DNA of 64,000 nucleotides from Solimonas sp036405815 (GTDB lineage Bacteria > Pseudomonadota > Gammaproteobacteria > Nevskiales > Nevskiaceae). The position numbers and the translations under genes were made by a program. Under the pieces are notes generated by a model. It did no database searches, was not told the DNA's origin, and saw only the letters and a list, made by a program, of their open reading frames with translations. Location: positions 1-64,000 of the forward strand of contig DASWWX010000043.1 of assembly GCA_036405815.1 (NCBI GenBank), in the 5' to 3' direction. Below, in pieces: positions 53,920 through 61,991 of this stretch (positions are counted from its first letter, which is position 1; each line of letters begins with the position of its first letter).

Positions 53920-54255
53920 TGCTATACCTCCTTTATTCAATATAGGAGTAATAGTAGCAAATATAGATTCCTTGCGCCAGCCGGGGGCATGGGTTGCCCG
54001 CAGTTCCAGCCGGCACTAGGGTGAGCTGTCGAGGAAGCGTCGGCAGGAGCGCTATATGCGCCTTAATACCGCGCTACTCGCACACGATGGTTGGCCGGGG
54101 CTAAGCGCGTTGGCACTCATGCCCAACTCCGCTAGGAACTTCTATCGCGAGCGTGAGAAGCACCAATCGCCCGAGCTCTTGGCCCCCAAATCATTGCGGA
54201 TCGAAGGCATGATGCACGATCCTGCGATACGGCCCTCAACACTTATCGCCCACCC
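53920..54255. other. 336-bp gap between RAMA gene and symporter
   Basis: Contains the aaggagg ribosome site and AT-rich promoter of the RAMA gene at its left end. A 77-codon plus-strand frame (54056-54289) has no family and overlaps the symporter start. No terminator or repeat was recognised. Confidence 0.4.
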
Positions 54256-55701
54256 GTGGACACCCTCATCAACACCCTCAACTCCCTGATCTGGAGCAAG
54301 GCCCTCATCGCCCTGTGCCTGGGCGCGGGCCTGTACTTCTCCTTCCGCACGCGCTTCATGCAGGTGCGGGGCTTTGCGGAGATGATCCGGCTGATGCGCG
54401 CGGGTAGCGCGTCGGCGTCGGGTGTATCGCCGTTCCAGGCGCTGGCGATGTCGCTGTCCGGGCGCGTGGGTATCGGCAACATCGCGGGGGTGGCCACGGC
54501 CATTGCCTATGGCGGGCCGGGGGCGGTGTTCTGGATGTGGATGGTGGCCTTTCTCGGGGCGTCCACGGCCTACGTGGAATCCACGCTCGCGCAGATCTAC
54601 AAGGAGCGCGACGAGCAGGGCCTGTATCGCGGCGGCCCGGCGTACTACATCGAGAAGGCCATGGGCCAGAAGTGGTACGCGTGGACCTTTGCGGTGGCCA
54701 CGGTGCTGGCCACAGGCTTCCTGCTGCCGGGCGTGCAGGCCAACGGTATCGCGCTGAGCATGGAGGCGGCCTGGGGCATCCCGCCGACGGTGATCGCGGC
54801 GGGCATCGTCGTGGTGCTGGGATTCATCATCTTCGGCGGCGTGCGGCGCATCGCGCGCTTTGCGGAGCTGGTGGTGCCGTTCATGGCGGCGGCGTACATC
54901 CTGGTGGCGTTGGTGATCATGTTCCTCAACGTGCATAAGGTGCCGGAGGTGGTGGCGCTGATCTTCCGCAGCGCGTTCGGCATGGAAGCGGCCTTCGGCG
55001 CGGTGCTGGGGCTGGCGGTGGAATGGGGCGTGAAGCGCGGCGTCTATTCCAACGAGGCCGGCCAGGGCACGGGCCCGCATCCGGCGGCGGCGGCGGAGGT
55101 CAGCCACCCGGCCAAGCAGGGTTACGTGCAGGCGTTCTCGATCTACGTGGACACGCTGCTGGTGTGCTCGGCCACGGCGTTCATGATCCTATGCACGGAC
55201 ATGTACAACGTGATCCAGCCGGCTGGCGGGTTCATCCGCGAATCGCTGGCGGGCGTCGCGCCGGGGCCGGGGTTTGCGCAGGCGGCGGTGGAATCGACGA
55301 TGCCGGGTTACGGCGCGGGCTTTGTCGCGTTCGCGATTCTGTTCTTCGCGTTCACGACGATCGTCGCCTACTACTACATGGCGGAAACCAATCTGAAGTA
55401 CATCAACCGGCAGGTGCATAAGCCGTGGATGGTGCTGGTGCTGCGCCTCGGCCTGCTCGCGGCGGTGACCTACGGCACGGTGCGCAGCGCGGATACCGCC
55501 TGGGCGCTGGGCGATATCGGCGTGGGCCTGATGGCCTGGCTCAACCTGGTGGCGATCCTGATCATCCAGCGCCCCGCCCTGGCCGCCCTCAGGGATTACG
55601 AGTCGCAGAGGCGCGCCGGTGCGGAGCCGGTGTTCGATCCGGAGAAGCTGGGGATTCGCAATGCGGCGTTCTGGGTGGAGCGGTTGAAGGGGCGGCAGTA
55701 G
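54256..55701 (+). CDS. Sodium:alanine/glycine symporter (AGCS family)
   Basis: The 481-residue polytopic protein uses a GTG start (54256) matching the usual N-terminus of the family. It has about eleven hydrophobic helices and AGCS motifs: SFRTRFMQVRGF, ALAMSLSGRVGIGNIAGVATAI, STLAQIYKERD, and EWGVKRGVYSNEAGQGTGPHPAAAAEV. It imports alanine or glycine with Na+. It lies between the RM island and the HipBA pair, with no obvious partner. The substrate within the family (alanine vs glycine or another neutral amino acid) is not fixed by sequence. Confidence 0.94.
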   Translation: MDTLINTLNSLIWSKALIALCLGAGLYFSFRTRFMQVRGFAEMIRLMRAGSASASGVSPFQALAMSLSGRVGIGNIAGVATAIAYGGPGAVFWMWMVAFLGASTAYVESTLAQIYKERDEQGLYRGGPAYYIEKAMGQKWYAWTFAVATVLATGFLLPGVQANGIALSMEAAWGIPPTVIAAGIVVVLGFIIFGGVRRIARFAELVVPFMAAAYILVALVIMFLNVHKVPEVVALIFRSAFGMEAAFGAVLGLAVEWGVKRGVYSNEAGQGTGPHPAAAAEVSHPAKQGYVQAFSIYVDTLLVCSATAFMILCTDMYNVIQPAGGFIRESLAGVAPGPGFAQAAVESTMPGYGAGFVAFAILFFAFTTIVAYYYMAETNLKYINRQVHKPWMVLVLRLGLLAAVTYGTVRSADTAWALGDIGVGLMAWLNLVAILIIQRPALAALRDYESQRRAGAEPVFDPEKLGIRNAAFWVERLKGRQ

Positions 55702-55769
55702 GCCGCAGCCTCTCTCCACCGTTATTCAGCGCCCGTCGACAGACTCAGGACGACAGTATAATTCGTCTT

Positions 55770-55811
55770 ATATGGCGAATATATTGACTTAATTCAGTTA
55801 AATCGCCATAT
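55770..55811. promoter_or_regulatory. Inverted-repeat operator/promoter of the HipBA pair
   Basis: ATATGGCGA (55770-55778) and TCGCCATAT (55803-55811) are perfect 9-bp inverted repeats spanning the AT-rich promoter, as expected for HipB autorepression. TTGACT (55784-55789) with CATATT 17 bp on (55807-55812) would start transcription at about 55820, the ATG itself. An alternative TATAAT is at 55757-55762. Confidence 0.6.
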
Positions 55812-55819
55812 TCGGCGAT

Positions 55820-56179
55820 ATGAAGATTCAGGCCGATCACGGTGATGAGGCGGTGCTGGAGGCCCTGGGCGCCCGCCTCGCGGCGATGCGCGTGGGCCGC
55901 AACCTGACGCAAGCCCAGCTCGCACAGGAAGCCGGCGTATCCAAGCGCACGGTGGAGCGCCTGGAGTCCGGCGCGGGCGGCACGCAGTTGTCCGCCTTCA
56001 TCCGCATCTGCCGCCTGCTCGGTGTGCAGGAGCGACTGGAGCTGCTGCTGCCGGAACCCGCACCGAGCCCGCTGGCGCAACTCAAGCTCAAGGGGCGCAC
56101 GCGCAAGCGCGCATCGGGCACCGCAACCGGCATCGCGGAGCCGGCACCCCACGGTGAACGTTGGAGCTGGAAGACGTGA
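55820..56179 (+). CDS. hipB: HipB-type XRE antitoxin
   Basis: The 119-residue protein has a Cro/C1-type helix-turn-helix: LGARLAAMRVGRNLTQAQLAQEAGVSKRTVERLESG, residues about 16-51, followed by SAFIRICRLLGVQERLELLLP. The C-terminal 40 residues are Pro/Ala-rich and probably flexible, the part that contacts the kinase in such pairs. There is no Shine-Dalgarno before the ATG, which coincides with the predicted transcription start, so translation may be leaderless. It represses its own promoter with the toxin partner and neutralises it. The hipA start overlaps its stop by four bases. Confidence 0.85.
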   Translation: MKIQADHGDEAVLEALGARLAAMRVGRNLTQAQLAQEAGVSKRTVERLESGAGGTQLSAFIRICRLLGVQERLELLLPEPAPSPLAQLKLKGRTRKRASGTATGIAEPAPHGERWSWKT

Positions 56180-57486
56180 CCACCGTCGCCGCAATCCAGC
56201 TCTGGGGCCGCACGATCGGCGCCGTGTCGCTGGAGGATGGCGCGCAGACGGCGGCGTTCGAGTACGTGCCGGCCTTCGTCGGCAGCGGCATCCAGCTCTC
56301 GCCGTTGCGCATGCCGCTGGCGCAAACCGTCTACCGCTTCCCTGAGCTGGCACCGCAGACGTTCCACGGCCTGCCGGGCCTGCTCGCGGATTCCCTGCCC
56401 GACCGCTTCGGCAACGCGCTGATCGATCAATGGCTCGCCCTGCAGGGGCGCAAGCCCGAGCACTTCAATGCCGTGGAGCGCCTGTGCTACGTCGGGTCGC
56501 GCGGCATGGGTGCGCTGGAGTTCAAACCCCTGCTGGGCCCCCGCAGCCGCGCGGCACGGCGCGTGGATGTGGCGGCGTTGGTGCAACTGGCCTCCGACGT
56601 GCTGACGCAGCGCCAGGGTTTGCGCGCGAGCCTGAAGCGCCCGGAGCGGCAGCGCGCGCTGGAAGACATCCTGCGCGTCGGCACCTCGGCCGGCGGCGCG
56701 CGAGCCAAGGCGGTCATCGCCTGGAATCCGGCGACGAACGAGGTGCGCTCCGGCCAGGTGGCGGCGGGCTCCGGCTTCGAATACTGGCTGCTGAAGTTCG
56801 ACGGCGTGTCCGGTAACAAGGACAAGGAGCTGGACGACCCGACCGGCTTCGGCGCCATCGAGTACGCCTATGCGCTGATGGCGCAAGCCGCCGGCATCAC
56901 GATGAGCGAGTGCCGCCTGCTGGAAGAAAACGGCCGACGCCACTTCATGACACGCCGCTTCGACCGCACGGCGGACGGCGCCAAGCTGCACATGCAGTCG
57001 CTCGGTGCACTCGCCCACTTCGACTACAACCTCGCCGGCGCGTATTCCTACGAGCAGGCCCTGCAGGTGATCCGTCAGCTCGAGCTGCCGATGGCCACGG
57101 TGGAAGAACAGTTCCGGCGCATGCTGTTCAACCTCGTGGCGCGCAACCAGGACGATCACGTCAAGAACATCGCCTTTCTGATGGACCCGCAAGGCCGCTG
57201 GTCGCTGGCGCCGGCGTTCGACATTGCCTACAGCTACAACCCGAACGGGACCTGGACCGCGCAGCACCAGATGACGGTCAACGGCAAGCGTGACGGCTTC
57301 ACGCTTGCGGACATCCGCGCCTGCGCCAAGGCGGCGATGCTCAAGCGCGGTCGCGAGCAGTCACTGCTGGAAGAAGTCAGCGCGGTCGTGCGGCGCTGGT
57401 CCGAGTTCGCAGAACAGGCTGGGGTGCCCGCCGACACGCAGAAGCGGATTGCGCGCACGCATCGGCTGGCTCTGCCCAGGGGTTGA
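56176..57486 (+). CDS. hipA: HipA-family serine/threonine kinase toxin
   Basis: The 436-residue protein starts at GTG overlapping the hipB stop (GTGA). A TTG five codons earlier is possible. PGLLADSLPDRFGNALIDQWLALQG is the HipA N-subdomain 1 motif, GTSAGGARAKAVIAW the ATP-loop, MTRRFDR the start of the kinase core, NLVARNQDDHVKNIAF the catalytic loop (Asp, Asn, Lys) and LAPAFDIAYSYNP the metal-binding Asp. All catalytic residues are present. E. coli HipA phosphorylates GltX and induces persistence; the target here could differ. Confidence 0.9.
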   Translation: MTTVAAIQLWGRTIGAVSLEDGAQTAAFEYVPAFVGSGIQLSPLRMPLAQTVYRFPELAPQTFHGLPGLLADSLPDRFGNALIDQWLALQGRKPEHFNAVERLCYVGSRGMGALEFKPLLGPRSRAARRVDVAALVQLASDVLTQRQGLRASLKRPERQRALEDILRVGTSAGGARAKAVIAWNPATNEVRSGQVAAGSGFEYWLLKFDGVSGNKDKELDDPTGFGAIEYAYALMAQAAGITMSECRLLEENGRRHFMTRRFDRTADGAKLHMQSLGALAHFDYNLAGAYSYEQALQVIRQLELPMATVEEQFRRMLFNLVARNQDDHVKNIAFLMDPQGRWSLAPAFDIAYSYNPNGTWTAQHQMTVNGKRDGFTLADIRACAKAAMLKRGREQSLLEEVSAVVRRWSEFAEQAGVPADTQKRIARTHRLALPRG

Positions 57487-57487
57487 C

Positions 57488-57527
57488 GTTGTCATTCTGA
57501 GCGCAGCGAAGAATCTTCTTGCTGCGC
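57488..57527. repeat. REP-like hairpin repeat (TTCTGAGCGCAGCGAAGAATC type)
   Basis: TTGTCATTCTGAGCGCAGCG and the adjoining AAGAATCTTC resemble a short repeat often found between genes in many bacteria. GCGCAGC (57501-57507) pairs with GCTGCGC (57521-57527) and GAAGA with TCTTC, giving a 12-bp stem with a two-base bulge. A similar fragment, agcgaaggatc, appears at 57565-57575. It lies in the 51-bp gap between convergent genes, where it could act as a terminator or a mobile remnant. Confidence 0.6.
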
Positions 57528-57537
57528 GCGGCGCCCT

Positions 57538-58674
57538 TTAAGGGTGTGACGGCTTGGTGGAGAGCAGCGAAGGATCAGGGCACTGCGCCAACAGATCCCG
57601 CCACACCCGCACCTGGAAACGCTTGGCGACGTGGCGGGCCGGCTCGCCTCGCCACTCGGTGTCGTACAGCGCGTCGCTCCGATCGAACGCGGCCTCGTTG
57701 TAGCGGCGCTGGCCTTGCTGCGCCAGGCGCTCGTAGGCCTCGACGTTCGCGCGCATCAGCGGCACGAAGTTGCGGCGCGTCCAATCCAGCAACGGCTCCA
57801 GGTCCGGATGCAGGTTCACCCTCCCCTGTGTACCGGTGTGGCGGCCGTCCATGATCGCGCCCAGCCACTCCCGCAGGCGCGGCGCGCGCGCGCGCAGGCG
57901 GCGCTCGGAGGAGGGATCGCTGAGGTTCATGCCGAGCTGGCCGTAGACGGCGGCATCGGCCAGCGTGAAGCGGTCGCCGAGCAGATACGGGCGGCTGCGC
58001 AGCGCGTGCGCCGCGGCGTCGACGAGTTCATCCCAGCACTGCTCCAGACGCGCATGCGTGGCGGGAAAGCCCTTGCGCGTGGGCGGCACCGGCTTGCCGT
58101 TGCGCGGCCAGCGGGCGTCCGCGGCGGCCACAGAAAACAGGTACGGCAGGCGTCGCGTCTGTCGCTTTGAAAAGCGGCTGGCCATCAACGGGCGCAGCGG
58201 CGGGATCACGAGACTGCGGAATTCGTGGGCCAGGCGCGCACCGGCGTTGTTGTCCTCGCGCGAGACGACCCAGCGATGGTGATGCACGCAGTAAAGACCC
58301 ACCTCATCCAGCGCTTCGTCAATCAGCCGGCAGGCGAAGGCGAGCGTCGGGTCTTCCCAGGGAATGAGCGGCGTCACGGATTCGTGGCGCTGTTCGTCCA
58401 GCCAGCCGGCGATGCCGCTGCTGTCGTGATGCACGGCACCGTCTTCCGTCATCAGGTACGGCACCAGCGGGTACTCGTCGAGCGGATCGGCACTCGGCCA
58501 GCGTTTGACCGTGCGTTGTCGCTGCGCGCGCTTGAGCCGCGCCATCAGCCTGAGATTTTCCAGCGCGCTGCCACCGTCGGGCCGACGCACGACCGGCAGG
58601 CCGGCGTGACGACACAGCGCTTCGATCTTCAGGAAGAACGGCGAGAGTTCGGAGCCCCAGAGGACGGCGGCCAT
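57538..58674 (-). CDS. Long glutathione S-transferase-like protein
   Basis: The 378-residue protein is the most divergent of the five long GST-like proteins. VLWGSELSPFFLKIEALCRHAG is the helix-1 pattern, with a roughly 30-residue insertion before YPLVPYLMTEDGAVHHDSSGIAGWL. The helical domain has YLLGDRFTLADAAVYGQLG, and the extension begins FVPLMRANVEAYERLAQQG, sharing the P-x-(L/M)-x-A-N-x-x-A motif. Upstream lies a perfect TTGACA-N3-TGTCAA dyad inside a longer inverted repeat (site B). No DUF1330-like gene adjoins it, unlike the other modules. Confidence 0.78.
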   Translation of the reverse strand: MAAVLWGSELSPFFLKIEALCRHAGLPVVRRPDGGSALENLRLMARLKRAQRQRTVKRWPSADPLDEYPLVPYLMTEDGAVHHDSSGIAGWLDEQRHESVTPLIPWEDPTLAFACRLIDEALDEVGLYCVHHHRWVVSREDNNAGARLAHEFRSLVIPPLRPLMASRFSKRQTRRLPYLFSVAAADARWPRNGKPVPPTRKGFPATHARLEQCWDELVDAAAHALRSRPYLLGDRFTLADAAVYGQLGMNLSDPSSERRLRARAPRLREWLGAIMDGRHTGTQGRVNLHPDLEPLLDWTRRNFVPLMRANVEAYERLAQQGQRRYNEAAFDRSDALYDTEWRGEPARHVAKRFQVRVWRDLLAQCPDPSLLSTKPSHP

Positions 58675-58707
58675 GGCAAGGATCGGAAACGGGGGATGCC
58701 GGCATTA

Positions 58708-58741
58708 AGGCTCGCGATTGACACCCTGTCAATGCGAGCCT
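58708..58741. promoter_or_regulatory. Long inverted repeat with TetR-type dyad, site B
   Basis: AGGCTCGC (58708-58715) and ATTGACA (58717-58723) pair with TGTCAAT (58727-58733) and GCGAGCCT (58734-58741); only G58716 is unpaired around a CCC centre. The core TTGACACCCTGTCAA (58718-58732) is a perfect version of the dyad at sites A, C and D. It stands 34 bp before the long GST start. No T-run follows on the minus strand, so an operator is likelier than a terminator. Confidence 0.6.
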
Positions 58742-58818
58742 CAGCACCAGCGGCATCCGCCGCTTGGATGTACCGCCCGGCGCGTCGCGAGGCGTGCGCC
58801 CAGACCCAAGCTTTCGCT

Positions 58819-60147
58819 TCAGATCGTCGGCGGCAGCAGCAGCTCGTAGACCATGCCCAACCCGGCGCCGTAGCCGCCGCCCGGACGCGGGCCACCGCGA
58901 TCCGACGTGAAGTACATGCGGCGACCATCCGGCGTGAACGAAATGCCGGCGATCTCGGACGCGTCCTGGCCGACGATCTGCAGCAGCGGCTTGAGCGTGC
59001 GGTCCGGCAGGATCACCACCACCTGCATGCTGCCGCCATCCTCGGCCACCAGCACGTCGCCCTGCGGCGTGACCGTGATGTTGTCCACGCCCGAGAGAAT
59101 CGGGTTGTCGGAGGTGGCGTGGTCGTAGATAACTTCCAGCGTCTCGCTATGGGAGTCGTAGACCCAGATGCGGTCGTCGCCCTTGCTCGAAAAATAGATG
59201 TAGCCGCGGTGATTCCAGACCCCCTCGCCGCCATCGAACACGCCGGTGCCGTCGATACGATTGCGGTCCTGCTGCGCACCCGGATTCTGTGCATCGACCC
59301 AGCTCACCGGCTGCGGGCCGTGCAGCGCGCCCTCGGTGCCGTCGCCGCCCACCTTCATGACCTGCAGCTTGCCGCTGCGCAGCGCGGGCCGCGCCGCGCC
59401 GCGCGGCCAGTCGGCCTCGTCGGCCACCCAGCGATAGAAGCGGCCGTCCGGCATGTCTTCGGTCATGTAGATCATGCGGCGCTCGACATCGACCGCCGTG
59501 GCCTCATGCGAGAAGAAGCCCAGCGTCGGCAGCGCGACGGCGCGGTTACGACCCGTGGGATCGCATTCCCACACCTGCCCGTTGGGCCACTCCTCGCAGG
59601 ACAGCCAGGTGTTCCAGGGCGTAACGCAGCCGGCGCAGTTGAACGTGGTGTTGCTCAGGATGCGATAGGCATCGGTGATCGTGCCGTCGGCCGAAAATTC
59701 CAGCACGCCCACACCACCCAGACCCGGCGTCAGCGTTTCGACGATGTCGGTGATCGGCGCCAGGTCCGGCACCAGGAAGCCGATGGAGCCGGTGCCCGGA
59801 ATCTCGCTGTTGGAAACGTAATACCAGCCACCATCGGCCTTCGGCATCACGCCGCCGCCATCCGGGAAGATGTGCCACAGATAGCTGCTGCTCGACACCG
59901 GGCGCTGGTTGGCGATGGCGACGATGCGCGTGGAGAAGCCTGCCGGCAACCGCACGCCGTTGGCGTCCGGCTCGCCCAAGGGGCCGAGCGTGGCGAAGCG
60001 GCCGTTGCCGCCGCTACCCGGGCCATCGTTGCTGCTGCAGCCGGGCAGCACGGCACCCGCGCCCACCGCACCGGCAGTGAAGAACAGATTCTGGAGAAAG
60101 GCGCGACGGTTGAGGCGGCCGCGGGGCGTGGCGATCAGCGGATTCAT
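58819..60147 (-). CDS. DUF839/PhoX-like Tat-exported protein
   Basis: The 442-residue protein has a Tat-like signal, RLNRRAFLQNLFFTAGAVGAGAVLPGC, with the twin arginines near residues 14-15 and a possible lipid Cys. The mature part is a beta-propeller of the PhoX/DUF839 kind: GWYYVSNSEIPG, CVTPWNTWLSCEEW, FFSHEATAVDVERRMIYMTEDMPDGRFYRWV, and GVDNITVTPQGDVLVAEDGG. PhoX is a Ca/Fe-dependent alkaline phosphatase, but many members are only similar. Its exact activity is undecided. It is divergent from dusA. Confidence 0.88.
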   Translation of the reverse strand: MNPLIATPRGRLNRRAFLQNLFFTAGAVGAGAVLPGCSSNDGPGSGGNGRFATLGPLGEPDANGVRLPAGFSTRIVAIANQRPVSSSSYLWHIFPDGGGVMPKADGGWYYVSNSEIPGTGSIGFLVPDLAPITDIVETLTPGLGGVGVLEFSADGTITDAYRILSNTTFNCAGCVTPWNTWLSCEEWPNGQVWECDPTGRNRAVALPTLGFFSHEATAVDVERRMIYMTEDMPDGRFYRWVADEADWPRGAARPALRSGKLQVMKVGGDGTEGALHGPQPVSWVDAQNPGAQQDRNRIDGTGVFDGGEGVWNHRGYIYFSSKGDDRIWVYDSHSETLEVIYDHATSDNPILSGVDNITVTPQGDVLVAEDGGSMQVVVILPDRTLKPLLQIVGQDASEIAGISFTPDGRRMYFTSDRGGPRPGGGYGAGLGMVYELLLPPTI

Positions 60148-60303
60148 GGCAAGTGGTCTCGATGCGGGAGCGAGCGGCCACGAGGGGCCGGTCGACGGAC
60201 GGTCGGAGCGGGCTGTGAATTCAGGAGCGCCGATGATCGCACAGTCCCTACGCGCTCATCGTGACAGCAGGCTCCGGACGGCTCGAGCCTTTACAATGCG
60301 CGC

Positions 60304-61332
60304 ATGTCCGCTGATTCCATCCCCTTCCCGGCGCTGGCCGCGGCCTCGCCGTGGCGCTTCTGCGTCGCACCGATGCTGGACTGGACCGATCGCCATTGCC
60401 GGTTTTTCCTGCGGCAGATGTCGCGCCACACGCGGCTCTACACGGAGATGATCAACACCGGCGCCATCGTGCATGGCGCCCGTGCCCGCTTCCTGCGCTT
60501 CAATCCCGCCGAGCATCCGGTCGCCTTGCAGTTCGGCGGTTCGGAACTGGATGAGATCCGCCAGGCCGCCGAGCTGGCCGCCCATTACGGCTACGACGAG
60601 ATCAATCTGAACTGCGGTTGCCCATCGGACCGCGTGCAGGAAGGCCGCTTCGGTGCCTGCATGATGAAGGAGCCGGATCACGTCGCCGCCGCCGTGCGCA
60701 CGATGCGCGCGGCCACCGATCTGCCGGTCACGGTCAAGCACCGTATCGGCGTCGACGACTCCGAGGACTATCCGTTCATGCGGCACTTCGTGGAGACCGT
60801 GGCCGCCGCCGGCTGCGAGGTCTTCATCGTGCATGCGCGCAAGGCCTGGCTGAAGGGCCTGTCGCCGAAGGAAAACCGCGAGATTCCGCCGCTGAAGTAC
60901 GAACTGGTGTACCGGCTCAAGCAGGAATTCCCGCAGCTGACCATCGTCATCAACGGCGGCATCAAGACGCTGGACGAATGCGATGAGCACCTGAAGCACG
61001 TCGACGGCGTGATGCTGGGCCGCGAGATCTACGAGAATCCCTATCTACTGAGCGCCGTCGATGCGCGTCTGTTTGGCGATCATCATCCGATGCCGAGCCG
61101 TCACGAGGTCATCGATCGCCTGAAGTACTACGCGATGGACGAGATGGACCGCGGCGCGGCGCTGCAGCACATCACGCGCCATATCCTCGGCCTGTACCGG
61201 GGCTTGCCCGGCGGGCGCGCCTTCCGCCGCGTGCTGTCGCAGGGCGCCATCCACGGTTCCACCGACATCGAGCTGCTCGACGACGCGCTGGCCGAGGTGG
61301 AAGATTCGCGCGCCCAATCCGTTGTTGCCTGA
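60304..61332 (+). CDS. dusA: tRNA-dihydrouridine(20/20a) synthase DusA
   Basis: The 342-residue FMN enzyme reduces uridine 20/20a of tRNA with NADPH. FCVAPMLDWTDRHCRFFLRQMSRHTRLYTEM is the DusA N-terminal signature, INLNCGCPSDRVQEGRFGACMM includes the catalytic Cys loop, and VIVKHRIGVDD-like VTVKHRIGVDDSEDY plus FIVHARKAWLKGLSPKENREIPPL mark subfamily A over DusB/C. VINGGIKTLDE and GVMLGREIYENPY bind FMN. It is followed 34 bp later by the cyclophilin gene. Confidence 0.96.
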   Translation: MSADSIPFPALAAASPWRFCVAPMLDWTDRHCRFFLRQMSRHTRLYTEMINTGAIVHGARARFLRFNPAEHPVALQFGGSELDEIRQAAELAAHYGYDEINLNCGCPSDRVQEGRFGACMMKEPDHVAAAVRTMRAATDLPVTVKHRIGVDDSEDYPFMRHFVETVAAAGCEVFIVHARKAWLKGLSPKENREIPPLKYELVYRLKQEFPQLTIVINGGIKTLDECDEHLKHVDGVMLGREIYENPYLLSAVDARLFGDHHPMPSRHEVIDRLKYYAMDEMDRGAALQHITRHILGLYRGLPGGRAFRRVLSQGAIHGSTDIELLDDALAEVEDSRAQSVVA

Positions 61333-61366
61333 CCTGACCCCTCACCTTCGCCGCCTGAGAACTGCC

Positions 61367-61954
61367 ATGACGATGACGACGAAAAAACTGATCCTCACCT
61401 GCCTGCTGGGAATGACCATGAGCCTTGCCGAAGCCAAAGAACCCGTCCGCGTGCTGCTGGAAACGACGATGGGCAACATCACCCTGGAACTGGATGCCGA
61501 CAAGGCGCCGAAGTCCACCGCCAATTTCGTGCAGTACGTGAAGGACAAGCACTACGACGGCCTGGTGTTCCACCGCGTCATCCAGAACTTCATGATCCAG
61601 GGCGGCGGTTATGACGAATCCTACGCGCAGCGCAAGACGCGCGCGTCGATCGAGAACGAGGCCAAGAATGGTCTGAAGAACGCACGCGGCACGATCGCGA
61701 TGGCGCGCACCGGCGAGCCGCACTCGGCCACCTCGCAGTTCTACATCAACCATGTCGACAACACCTCGCTCGACTACCCGAGCTTCGACGGCTGGGGCTA
61801 TGCGGTGTTCGGCAAGGTCGTCGACGGTCTGGACGTGGTCGACAAGATCGCCGCCACGCCAACCGCCGGTGGCCGTCCGTTCGGCCGCGACATGCCGGTG
61901 ACGCAGGTCGTCATCACCAAGGCGACGCTGGTCGAGGCCAAGGCCGCCAAGTAA
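61367..61954 (+). CDS. Periplasmic cyclophilin-type peptidyl-prolyl isomerase
   Basis: The 195-residue protein has a signal peptide (KLILTCLLGMTMSLAEA) then a full cyclophilin domain: TTMGNITLELDADKAPKSTANFVQYV, FHRVIQNFMIQGGG with the catalytic Arg, ARTGEPHSATSQFYINH and WGYAVFGKVVDGLDVVDKI. It accelerates proline isomerisation in exported proteins, as PpiA does. A second ATG two codons later is equally possible. It precedes lpxH by 37 bp, the PpiB-LpxH order being common in gammaproteobacteria. Confidence 0.94.
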   Translation: MTMTTKKLILTCLLGMTMSLAEAKEPVRVLLETTMGNITLELDADKAPKSTANFVQYVKDKHYDGLVFHRVIQNFMIQGGGYDESYAQRKTRASIENEAKNGLKNARGTIAMARTGEPHSATSQFYINHVDNTSLDYPSFDGWGYAVFGKVVDGLDVVDKIAATPTAGGRPFGRDMPVTQVVITKATLVEAKAAK

Positions 61955-61991
61955 GCCGGCGCTCTCGCGAACGGCACGCCGCGCGCCGCGC

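Noticed and set aside
54056..54289. 77-codon frame before the symporter
   Set aside because: No homology or ribosome site, and it runs into the start of the AGCS gene in another frame.
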